Source of the DNA: Roseibacillus sp.
Lineage (GTDB): Bacteria; Verrucomicrobiota; Verrucomicrobiia; Verrucomicrobiales; Akkermansiaceae
Length of the DNA: 64,000 nucleotides
Direction of reading: 5' to 3'
NCBI GenBank assembly: GCA_022448985.1
Contig: JAKVCR010000018.1
Location: forward strand, 62,001 to 126,000
The notes beneath the pieces were generated by a model that did no database searches, was not told the DNA's origin, and saw only the letters and a list, made by a program, of their open reading frames with translations. Every line of letters starts with the position of its first letter. Positions within the stretch are counted from its first letter, which is position 1. A program made the position numbers and the translations under genes. Shown piece after piece: positions 23,778-31,680 of the stretch.

Positions 23778-24092
23778 ATGAAGCATGACGAAGAACAGTT
23801 GACCCGTGAGCGGGAAGAAGCCTGGGTAGGTGATGCGGTTCTAGCCCTCTTTGTGAGGGAGTGGATTCTCAAGGAGGATGGAGTGCTCGACGGAGAGAAG
23901 TTTATTCGTTTCACCTCCAATGACTTCCTGCGTGCAACCGGTCATCCAACCCGGGTAGAGGCAGGGATTGGGCGGATCTACAGAAGCGAAGGCCTGCAGG
24001 GGGCCTTTGAGCATATTCGCGAGCGTCTCCTGCCGGTATTCTTGCAGCAGGAGAAAGTACGTGAGCGCCGCTTGAGGAGCGGAAACCTTTAG
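23778..24092 (+). CDS. Small stand-alone RNase III-like domain protein, catalytic residues partly lost
   Basis: ORF 23775..24092; EEAWVGDAVLALFVREWIL and VEAGIGRIYRSEGLQGAFEHI match the RNase III helix motifs; no dsRBD. Confidence 0.65.
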   Translation: MKHDEEQLTREREEAWVGDAVLALFVREWILKEDGVLDGEKFIRFTSNDFLRATGHPTRVEAGIGRIYRSEGLQGAFEHIRERLLPVFLQQEKVRERRLRSGNL

Positions 24093-24745
24093 GGGCTGAG
24101 TCTGGACATCTCCCACCCTCCACTCTTCCTGGTGTAGGACAGTCGGTCATGGAGTCGACTGGGACGGCCCTGCCAGAACTCGATGGAATCAGGGGTGACC
24201 CGATAGCCGCCCCAGAAGGGAGGGAGAGGAACTTCCGTGCCTTCGGGCCACCTGGTCTGGAACTCTGCCTCGCGTTCCTGGAGGTAGGCACGATTGGGAA
24301 TAGGAGAGGTCTGGTTCTCTGAAACCCAGGCTCCGATCTGAGCCCCGTAGGGTCTGCTCCGGAAGTAATCCCTGGATTCGTGTTCGCTTGTTCTGCTCAC
24401 TGTTCCGCCTACGATGACCTGTCGTTCAAGTTCCCGCCAGTGAATGACCAGGGAAGCCCTCGGGTTGGCTTTCAGCTCACGGGCCTTGCGTGATTCATAG
24501 TTGGTAAAAAAGCAGAAACCACTTTCATCAAGACCCTTGAGAAGGACGGTACGGGCGGAGGGTTGGTTGTCGGTATCAGCAGTGGCCAAAGTCATCGCAT
24601 TCGGTTCTATAACTTCGGCATCCACTGCCTCATTCAGCCATTTTTCGAACTGGAGGAAGGGATCGGGATCGGCATCCTCTTCGGCCAGACCACCTTTGCA
24701 GTAATTCTCGCGGAGTTCGGCCAGGATGGTTTTGCGCTCGCTCAT
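24089..24745 (-). CDS. pdxH: Pyridoxamine 5'-phosphate oxidase
   Basis: C-terminal 218 aa of ORF 24089..25072; MSERKTILAELRENYCKGGLAEEDADPDPFLQFEKWLNEAV, RTVLLKGLDESGFCFFTNYESRKARELKANPRASLVIHW. Confidence 0.94.
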   Translation of the reverse strand: MSERKTILAELRENYCKGGLAEEDADPDPFLQFEKWLNEAVDAEVIEPNAMTLATADTDNQPSARTVLLKGLDESGFCFFTNYESRKARELKANPRASLVIHWRELERQVIVGGTVSRTSEHESRDYFRSRPYGAQIGAWVSENQTSPIPNRAYLQEREAEFQTRWPEGTEVPLPPFWGGYRVTPDSIEFWQGRPSRLHDRLSYTRKSGGWEMSRLSP

Positions 24746-24829
24746 ACTGTTCCCATACACGCGCTCAGACCCGAAATCAGGGGAATAATTACTTCGGAAG
24801 CGGTGAGATGGATCGTAGCGTTGCGGAAG

Positions 24830-25528
24830 ATGCGGATCTCGGTGGTCATTCCGGTGTATGAAGACCGGGTGAAGGTGTGTGAACTGGCACCGCTCCTGGA
24901 GCTTCTGGAGGACGACGAATTGATCGTAGTGGACGCTTCTTCCCGCGACCCGGTCCAGCGCGACGACCTGCCTGGAGGGGCAAAACTCGTTCGTTCCGCA
25001 GAGGTCAACCGCGCCTACCAGCAGAATCTGGGAGCGGCGCAGGCGCAGGGTGAAATCCTTCTCTTTCTCCATGCCGACATGATTCTTCCAACCGGTTCGA
25101 TGGACCGTCTGCGTGAATGCATGGCGAATGAGGGGGTGGCAGGCGGAGGATTTCTACGGTACTTTGATTCCTCATCGAGGTTTCTACGATGGACATGTCG
25201 GCTGGCGTCCTTGCGGAGTCGTCTCCTAGGGTGGTTTCTTGGCGACCAGGCACTTTTTGTGCGGAGAGAGACATTTGAAAGGGTGGGCCGATTCAATCTT
25301 CTAGTTGCCTTTGAGGATTTTGATCTCTGTCGGCGGCTGAAGAACCTGGGAAGATTGCGTGCACTTGCTCCCCCGGTAATCTCCTCGGCCCGGCGATTTC
25401 TGTCAGGAGAGGTGCGACGTAGCCTGCAGGATTTTCTCCTGATTTTGAGATATAGCATCCGGGGGACGAAGCCATTCCGCTGGGCGCGCAATCGAGAAAT
25501 AAAAGAAGGTTTGGAGCTTCCGCGTTAG
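24830..25528 (+). CDS. Family 2 glycosyltransferase, rSAM/arsenosugar-associated type (TIGR04283-like)
   Basis: ORF 24563..25528; likely start ATG 24830 MRISVVIPVYEDRVKV; ELIVVDASSRD, LLFLHADMILP, FLGDQALFVRRETFERVGRFN, EDFDLCRRLKNLG. Confidence 0.82.
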   Translation: MRISVVIPVYEDRVKVCELAPLLELLEDDELIVVDASSRDPVQRDDLPGGAKLVRSAEVNRAYQQNLGAAQAQGEILLFLHADMILPTGSMDRLRECMANEGVAGGGFLRYFDSSSRFLRWTCRLASLRSRLLGWFLGDQALFVRRETFERVGRFNLLVAFEDFDLCRRLKNLGRLRALAPPVISSARRFLSGEVRRSLQDFLLILRYSIRGTKPFRWARNREIKEGLELPR

Positions 25529-25557
25529 TATTGATACTGGGATTGTTGCTCCGCCCC

Positions 25558-25737
25558 ATGATGAACACCGAGTCTAAAGCGCAGCAACGTTGCGCTGTTG
25601 CCGCCCAGACTCCCGAAGCTGCCTTCTTTTGTCGGCCAGGCTGCGATTTCTGCTATCCGGAGGTTGTTCAGGATCAGGTGATCGATAAGAATTATGGATG
25701 TGCCGGGCTGTGCGGCGGGGGCGGAGAGTATTGTTAG
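25558..25737 (+). CDS. Small Cys-rich peptide (58-59 aa, 7 Cys) upstream of the radical SAM gene
   Basis: In-frame MMNTESKAQQRCAVAAQTPEAAFFCRPGCDFCYPEVVQDQVIDKNYGCAGLCGGGGEYC, stop TAG 25735; C-x3-C-x2-C and C-x3-C-x6-C pattern; overlaps the radical SAM ORF. Confidence 0.6.
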   Translation: MMNTESKAQQRCAVAAQTPEAAFFCRPGCDFCYPEVVQDQVIDKNYGCAGLCGGGGEYC

Positions 25738-26726
25738 AAAAAGGTGAAATCCAGAGAGTCGCAACGCCAGTGAATACGTTTGACAGGGTCCTGAGCGAAG
25801 AGGGGTTGGCTCTGCGGAGGACTTTTCCGGAAGTGCTGCAGATCAATGTCGGTAAAATCTGCAATCTCACCTGCATCCATTGTCATGTGAATGCGGGTCC
25901 CAGGAGGAAGGAGATCATGACGCGGGAGACCGTGGAGGCCATCCTCGGATGGCTGGATGGGCCGGGTGGAATGATAGGGACGGTGGATCTCACGGGTGGG
26001 GCTCCGGAAATGATCCCGGATTTCTACTATTTCGTCTCCGAATTGAGGAAGCGTGGTCGGCATGTCATGGATCGCTGTAATCTGACCATTCTTCTGGAGA
26101 GTGGGTACGAGAACCTGGCGGGTTTTCTGTGTGAGCATGAAGTGGAGATCGTGGCGTCCATGCCCTGTTATGAGCCCGAAAACGTGGAACAACAGCGGGG
26201 GGAGGGGGTATTCGACGCCAGCATTGAAGCCCTGCAACTTCTCAACCGTCTCGGTTACGGCCGGGAGGATTCGCTTCCGTTACACCTCGTCTACAACCCT
26301 AATGGGGCGTTCCTCCCGGGGAACCAACCCGAACTGGAGGCGGCCTATAAGGAGCAGTTGCGTGCGGTGTTTGGGATAGAGTTTGGCAGGCTCTATACCA
26401 TTACGAATCTTCCGATTGCGCGTTTTGCATCCTGGTTGCGGCACAATGACGAGTATGAACGCTACATGGACGTGCTTCGTGAGGCCTTTAATCCGTCCGC
26501 GGTGGAAGGGTTGATGTGTCGTAATACGATCAGCGTGGGCTGGCAGGGCGAAGTGTACGATTGCGACTTCAATCAGCAGCTGGGACTACAGTTGAGTAAC
26601 GGGCAGCCACTTTTCCTTTGGGATCTCGATCTCGCTGAGTTTGCCGAATTGGAGATTCTCACCGCCGAGCACTGCTTTGGCTGTACGGCAGGAGCGGGAT
26701 CCAGTTGTGGTGGTGCGCTCGTGTGA
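25698..26726 (+). CDS. Radical SAM/Cys-rich domain protein, ArsS-like (TIGR04167/DUF3641-type)
   Basis: ORF 342 aa (start uncertain: ATG 25698, TTG 25731 or GTG 25770); CNLTCIHCHVNAGP (CxxxCxxC), DLTGGAPEM, C-terminal EHCFGCTAGAGSSCGGALV. Confidence 0.88.
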   Translation: MCRAVRRGRRVLLEKGEIQRVATPVNTFDRVLSEEGLALRRTFPEVLQINVGKICNLTCIHCHVNAGPRRKEIMTRETVEAILGWLDGPGGMIGTVDLTGGAPEMIPDFYYFVSELRKRGRHVMDRCNLTILLESGYENLAGFLCEHEVEIVASMPCYEPENVEQQRGEGVFDASIEALQLLNRLGYGREDSLPLHLVYNPNGAFLPGNQPELEAAYKEQLRAVFGIEFGRLYTITNLPIARFASWLRHNDEYERYMDVLREAFNPSAVEGLMCRNTISVGWQGEVYDCDFNQQLGLQLSNGQPLFLWDLDLAEFAELEILTAEHCFGCTAGAGSSCGGALV

Positions 26727-26753
26727 GGGTAGTGCGCTTACGGGTCGGATCGT

Positions 26754-27761
26754 TTACCGGGCCCACTGGTAGACTCTCACGTAGTCGACCTGCATGACCT
26801 GGGGAAATCGGCTGTCCGGGATGCGGTCGGCTTTCTGGTCTTCGTTTTCGAAGAAGCGTCCATCGACCGCGACATTGAGGATGAGATGGAAGGGTTGATC
26901 GTAGGGCGCGGAAGGGTTCTTTCGTGCGCTTGCCGACCACCACTCGGTCTTCTTGCGTGTCCTCCACTTCACACCATTAACGAACCACGAGATTTCATCG
27001 GCGCTCCACTCCAGAGCGTAGACATGAAACTCCTCGCTGGCATTCTTTGCGGGGAATCGGTAGGTGTGATCGAGGTGAACGTTATCAGGCCACTTCCCTC
27101 CGAAATGAAGGGCCCCAAGGGTTTCATGGATCTTGTTGCCACGTGATTCAACGATGTCGATCTCGCCACCTGCGGCCCATCCGCCATAGGGAGAGTGGGT
27201 GGGCATCATCCAGATGGCGGGCCAGATTCCCTGGCCGTCCGGCATCCTGGCGCGGATCTCAAACCGCCCGAATTTCCAGTCGCCGCGTTTCATGGTGCGC
27301 AGGCGGGCAGAAGAGTAGGGCTGCATCTTTCCATCGCTGGTGGTGTGAGAATCCCGGTAGACCGCGATATGGAGGGATCCGTTCTTCACGAAGCTGTACT
27401 TAGGGTCAGTGCGGTAGGCCTGCCGTTCATTGTTGCCACCGCCATAGTTGTTTTCTTCCCTCTCCCACTTGAGGAAATCAATCTGGGTCCCCTCGAATTC
27501 GTCGGCCCATACGAGGGCCCATTCATCGCTGGGAGTGTGCAGGCGGTACTCGCCGACTGGTTGGAAAGTAGACCAGGGTTTCCCGGTGCCCCGGATGGCC
27601 GTTCCGATGTTGCTCCAGCGATTCTCGCGTTTGGTCTGGAGTTGATGGAGGGCTCCCTTTTCCGTCTTAAAGCTCAGTTTAAGAGCGGGGGTGCTGCGGA
27701 GAGCCGGGTCGGCTGAGAGCAGGGCGGGAAAAAGGACCGGAAGGCAAAACCTCGGAAACAT
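26754..27761 (-). CDS. Glycoside hydrolase family 16 (beta-glucanase/laminarinase-like), exported
   Basis: ORF 335 aa; WADEFEGTQIDFLKWE, GGEIDIVESRGN catalytic ExDxxE, FHVYALEWSADEISWFVNG. Confidence 0.92.
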   Translation of the reverse strand: MFPRFCLPVLFPALLSADPALRSTPALKLSFKTEKGALHQLQTKRENRWSNIGTAIRGTGKPWSTFQPVGEYRLHTPSDEWALVWADEFEGTQIDFLKWEREENNYGGGNNERQAYRTDPKYSFVKNGSLHIAVYRDSHTTSDGKMQPYSSARLRTMKRGDWKFGRFEIRARMPDGQGIWPAIWMMPTHSPYGGWAAGGEIDIVESRGNKIHETLGALHFGGKWPDNVHLDHTYRFPAKNASEEFHVYALEWSADEISWFVNGVKWRTRKKTEWWSASARKNPSAPYDQPFHLILNVAVDGRFFENEDQKADRIPDSRFPQVMQVDYVRVYQWAR

Positions 27762-27810
27762 GGAGGATCCCTATCATCTTTGAAGCCTTCTGGCAAAAGG
27801 GTCTCCGCGT

Positions 27811-29313
27811 TCAGCGCCTCTGCCAGGCAAGAAACTTCCGGAAGAGACTGGCCACCAAGGGAGTGAGGCGGGTGCGTTGGTAGGCATCGGCCACCTGTCT
27901 GATCGCGCCAGCATGAGTAGGGTAGCAGTGCAGGGTGGAGGCAATCCGGTGAAGACCGATTCCATTGGTGATGGCGAGGGAAAGTTCCCCCGCCAGTTCT
28001 CCGGCATGGGCGCCGACCACTGTGGCACCAAGGATGCGGGGAGTGCCCCTCCGAACATGAATCCTGACAAATCCTTCCGTCTCACCATCGAGAATGGCAC
28101 GATCGAGGTGCTTGAATTCCTGGGTGAAGGACTGCAGCTCAAGTCCTTGTTTCTCCGCCTGCTCAGGAGTCAGGCCGATATGAGCCACCTCCGGATCGGT
28201 GTATGTGCATCTTGGAATTGTGAGTGCGCTTATCCTTTTGCGCCCGAAGAAGAGAGCGTTCTGCAAGACAAGGCGTGCGGAGGAATCGGCACTGTGGGTG
28301 AACTTGTCCTCGAGGGTGACATCGCCGGCGGCGTACACTCTTTTATTGGTGGTTTGCAGGAAGTCATTGGTGATCACCCCGTTCCTTGAGAATTCGACAC
28401 CGGCTTCCTCCAGGCCCATTCCGTCGACATTGGGAGCGCGGCCCGCTCCGACCAGGATCCGGTCGACAGAAACTTCCTGGCCGCTGACCCGGAGAATCTG
28501 CTCCCCGTTGCGATTCGCTACTTCGGTGATCTCTACCTGGCAGCGGATATCGATTCCGTCCCGGGTGAGGGATTCCGCGACGATGGCGGTGGCTTCGGGA
28601 TCTTCGCGGGGGAGGATCCGATCGGTTGCTTCGAGGAGGGTGACCCTGCTGCCGAAACGGGCAAAGGCCTGGGCCAGTTCGCATCCGATGGGACCTGCCC
28701 CGATCACGGCCAACCTGGCGGGGAGTTCAGTGAGCGAAAAAACGGTTTCGTTGTTCAGGACCCCACCTTCATGGAGACCGGGAATGGGGAGGTCGACCGG
28801 GTGGGTGCCAGTGGCGATGACCGCGCGGGCGAAGGTGAGTTCCTGGCCGTTGGCGGCGATGGTGTTCCGGGAAGTGAAGCGCCCTTCCCCTAGATAGACA
28901 TCCACACCCAGTTCATCGCGGTAGCGGGTGGCGCTGTCTACGGGAGAGATCTGGGCACGCAGTTGGCGCACGCGTTCCATCACGGAGGGAAAATCGATGC
29001 TGACGGTCTCTTGTTCTGTACCGAGGAATGTCCCTGCCCCGCGGGCCTGGTGAGCGGCACGGGCAGCCCGCAGGAGTGCCTTGGAAGGCACGCAGCCCGT
29101 GTTCAGGCAATCGCCCCCGAGGGAGCTCTTTTCGATGAGCGCCACTTTTCCGCCGAGCCCGGCCGCGCCTGCGGCGCAAACCAGTCCCGCGGGTCCTCCT
29201 CCGATGACAACGAGGTTGTAGGTCCCTTCCGGGTTTGGATTTTTCCAGTCGCTGGGAAAGACGTTGGCCTGCAGGGAGCGGTTGTGTTCGTCGAGGGGGT
29301 CAAAGACAGACAT
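27811..29313 (-). CDS. Mercuric reductase-like FAD/NAD(P) disulfide oxidoreductase
   Basis: ORF 500 aa; VVIGGGPAGLVCAAGAAGLG, GGDCLNTGCVPSKALLRAAR redox CxxxxC, VYAAGDVTLEDKFTHSAD; no HMA domain and no C-terminal CC pair. Confidence 0.88.
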   Translation of the reverse strand: MSVFDPLDEHNRSLQANVFPSDWKNPNPEGTYNLVVIGGGPAGLVCAAGAAGLGGKVALIEKSSLGGDCLNTGCVPSKALLRAARAAHQARGAGTFLGTEQETVSIDFPSVMERVRQLRAQISPVDSATRYRDELGVDVYLGEGRFTSRNTIAANGQELTFARAVIATGTHPVDLPIPGLHEGGVLNNETVFSLTELPARLAVIGAGPIGCELAQAFARFGSRVTLLEATDRILPREDPEATAIVAESLTRDGIDIRCQVEITEVANRNGEQILRVSGQEVSVDRILVGAGRAPNVDGMGLEEAGVEFSRNGVITNDFLQTTNKRVYAAGDVTLEDKFTHSADSSARLVLQNALFFGRKRISALTIPRCTYTDPEVAHIGLTPEQAEKQGLELQSFTQEFKHLDRAILDGETEGFVRIHVRRGTPRILGATVVGAHAGELAGELSLAITNGIGLHRIASTLHCYPTHAGAIRQVADAYQRTRLTPLVASLFRKFLAWQRR

Positions 29314-29450
29314 GGGAACAGCTCTTCGTTGAACACCTCCTTCACGCTACCGCTCCAAGCCGGGACGGTCGGGGGAAGTAAGGGAAACCTTCCCGGAGAT
29401 CATTCAGCCGGGCAGGGAAGACAAGGAAAGCAGGAAGGTGAGGGAAGCCC

Positions 29451-30218
29451 TTATTCAGCTGAAGGATCGATGCCATATATGGAAAGGGCATCGTCCAGAT
29501 TTGTATCAGCCTCTCCCATTTCGCCTCCCAGTTCCCCCATCGTCTGACCCCAATCCCGCATGCTCAACATGAAGCCGGGGTCCTCCACTGCTTTTTCAGT
29601 GAACCACTCCTGCATCACCTCCGGACTGGCGGTCAGGATATCGAGGGGAATGGGCATTTCCTCGAGGTGGGTGGTCATGTCGGCGGTTGCGTCTCGAAAA
29701 TGCTCGGCCGGTTCCTTGAGGTCGGCAGGCAACCCCTCGGTGTTGATAGTGCTCAGCTTGTCGTCCAGCTCGGTGAGGTTACGCAATGCGTCGAGCATTG
29801 CGAATGGATCCCGGCCTGCCCCTCGTCCTTCTCTCAGGCCCTTGAGTTTCTGCCGGAGTTTCCAAATGCCCTTTTCCTTGAGCTCGGCCTTGAATGCGAC
29901 CACAGCGGGAGGAGCAGTCTTCCCGGTTGGTTCGGCAGGGGCCGGGGTATCGGGCTCATTGCTCGTTGCGTCCTCTGGAGTCTCGGGATCGACCGGAGCG
30001 GGGTCTTCGACCGGAGCGGGGTCTTCAACCGGAGCTGGTTTTACAGCGGACGGCCCGGAAGGCTTCTCTTTCGAGGGAGTGCTGGATTTAGAACTGTCAC
30101 CGGTACTCTTTTCTTTGCTGGGCGGATCCTGGCCGGACGGCTCTTCCTTCTTGCCGCAGGAAGACAGGAACGTGAGGCTGAAGCAGAGGGCCGACAGAAT
30201 AATAAAATGTCTCTTCAT
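29451..30218 (-). CDS. Putative lipoprotein, P/E/S-rich N-terminal linker
   Basis: ORF 255 aa; lipobox LTFLSSCGKKEEPS; PAPVEDPAPVEDPAPVDPE repeat. Confidence 0.7.
   Translation of the reverse strand: MKRHFIILSALCFSLTFLSSCGKKEEPSGQDPPSKEKSTGDSSKSSTPSKEKPSGPSAVKPAPVEDPAPVEDPAPVDPETPEDATSNEPDTPAPAEPTGKTAPPAVVAFKAELKEKGIWKLRQKLKGLREGRGAGRDPFAMLDALRNLTELDDKLSTINTEGLPADLKEPAEHFRDATADMTTHLEEMPIPLDILTASPEVMQEWFTEKAVEDPGFMLSMRDWGQTMGELGGEMGEADTNLDDALSIYGIDPSAE
29991..30038 (-). repeat. 18-bp tandem repeat encoding APVEDP-type units in the lipoprotein linker
   Basis: gaccggagcggggtcttc at 29991 and 30009, partial copy at 30027. Confidence 0.9.
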
Positions 30219-30290
30219 GTATTCCCCATTAGTCCCTTTTTTCAGGGGTTATGGCGAGAATAATTCCTGTAAATACTTGCAATCAAGGTT

Positions 30291-31046
30291 TCAGGATCCG
30301 GGGTTCACTCCCCGGGTGGGCGGGGGGCCGGTGAGTTCGCTATTGAGTGCTTTCCTTGCAATCCTGGTGACTAGGACTGTGACAATGATGGTGGCGAGGA
30401 GGCCGATTCCGTAGAGAGTCCACTGGGAGGTGCTCTTTCCGTCTCCTGTCCCGGATGCGAGGGAAGCAATGCTACTGGCGAGGGAACCGAGATAGACATA
30501 CATGAAGGTGCCCGGGAGCATGCCGACCCACGAGGCGATAAAATAGCTGCCGAACCTTACCTGGGTGAGACCCAGGCCATAGTTGAGCAGGTTGTAGGGA
30601 AAGAGGGGAGAGAGACGCAGGAGGAATACAATCCGGCCTCCTTCCCTGCCGATGGCTTCGTCGATAGCCTGGAAGCGCGGGGAGTCCTCCGTCTTCCTAG
30701 TGATCCATTCGCGGGCGAGGTAACGTCCGATGAGAAAGGCAAGCGAAGCCCCGGTCACGGAAGCGATGGAGACGATAACGGTCCCCTTGAATGGGCCGAA
30801 GAGAACACCGGCTGCCATCGTGATGAGGAGGCCCGGGACGAAGAGGACGGTGGCCGCGATATATAGTCCGGCAAAAGCGATCGTGGTCAGCAGGGGGTCG
30901 AGTCGTTCGATGGACTCCAGGAAAGGGACGAGGAGGTTTTTCATCCAGTTGCTGAGTTTTCCGAACAACCCGCCCAGCCATCCGATCAGCACCGCCCCGG
31001 TAATAAGGGAGAGGAGGACCAGGGTTCGTGGTGACTTCAACTTCAT
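30291..31046 (-). CDS. TVP38/TMEM64-family (VTT domain) membrane protein
   Basis: ORF 30291..31328; likely start ATG 31046 (MKLKSPRT); LFVPGLLITMAAGVLFGPFKGTVIVSIASVTGASLAFLIGRYLAREWI, RLSPLFPYNLLNYGLGLTQV. Confidence 0.88.
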   Translation of the reverse strand: MKLKSPRTLVLLSLITGAVLIGWLGGLFGKLSNWMKNLLVPFLESIERLDPLLTTIAFAGLYIAATVLFVPGLLITMAAGVLFGPFKGTVIVSIASVTGASLAFLIGRYLAREWITRKTEDSPRFQAIDEAIGREGGRIVFLLRLSPLFPYNLLNYGLGLTQVRFGSYFIASWVGMLPGTFMYVYLGSLASSIASLASGTGDGKSTSQWTLYGIGLLATIIVTVLVTRIARKALNSELTGPPPTRGVNPGS

Positions 31047-31134
31047 GGGGCGGCCGGGGTGCCGGCGCTGGGTCCGGGAGTTTATTCCAATGCTTTGAGT
31101 TTCAGAAGCGCAAAGCAGGTGCTTAGATGGAGTC

Positions 31135-31680
31135 GTGCACGACGATGTCGAAAGAGTTCTTATTGACGGGGATGTGATCGCAAAGCGGCTCGACGTTCTT
31201 TCGGAGCGCATCCTGGAGGAGTTTTGCGGGCGCAAGTTCGTGGTGGTGGTGATTCTGAAGGGGGCCCTGGTTTTTACCGCTGATCTCCTGCGACGCATGC
31301 CCATTCCCCTTGAGATCGAATGTATCAACGTAGCGAGCTATCACGGCGCAACGGAGAGCTCGGGCCATGTCGATTTTCTGGACGCGAAGCTGCCTCCGGT
31401 GGAAGGGCGTTCCATTTTACTGATAGATGATATTCTCGATACGGGACGCACCCTTGCTGCGGTTGGCGAGAAATTGCGGGAGCAGGGGGCTGAGATGGTC
31501 AAATCCTGTGTTCTGCTCTGTAAGGACAAGGAGAGGGCTGCCGAGGTGGAGGCCGATCACGTCGGTTTTCACATCGGGGATGAATTCGTAGTAGGTTATG
31601 GCTTGGACTTTCGCGGACTCTATCGCAATTTGCCATTTGTCGGTGTGTTGAAGAATAAGGTCATCGCGGATCAGTCATGA
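31135..31680 (+). CDS. hpt: Hypoxanthine phosphoribosyltransferase
   Basis: ORF 181 aa; VVVILKGALVFTADLLRR, SILLIDDILDTGRTLAAV PRPP motif, FVVGYGLDFRGLYRNLPFVGVL. Confidence 0.95.
   Translation: MHDDVERVLIDGDVIAKRLDVLSERILEEFCGRKFVVVVILKGALVFTADLLRRMPIPLEIECINVASYHGATESSGHVDFLDAKLPPVEGRSILLIDDILDTGRTLAAVGEKLREQGAEMVKSCVLLCKDKERAAEVEADHVGFHIGDEFVVGYGLDFRGLYRNLPFVGVLKNKVIADQS

Noticed and set aside
27811-29313. Calling the minus-strand oxidoreductase a true MerA
   Set aside because: Has the CxxxxC redox motif but lacks an N-terminal HMA domain and the C-terminal CC pair; no merR/merT nearby
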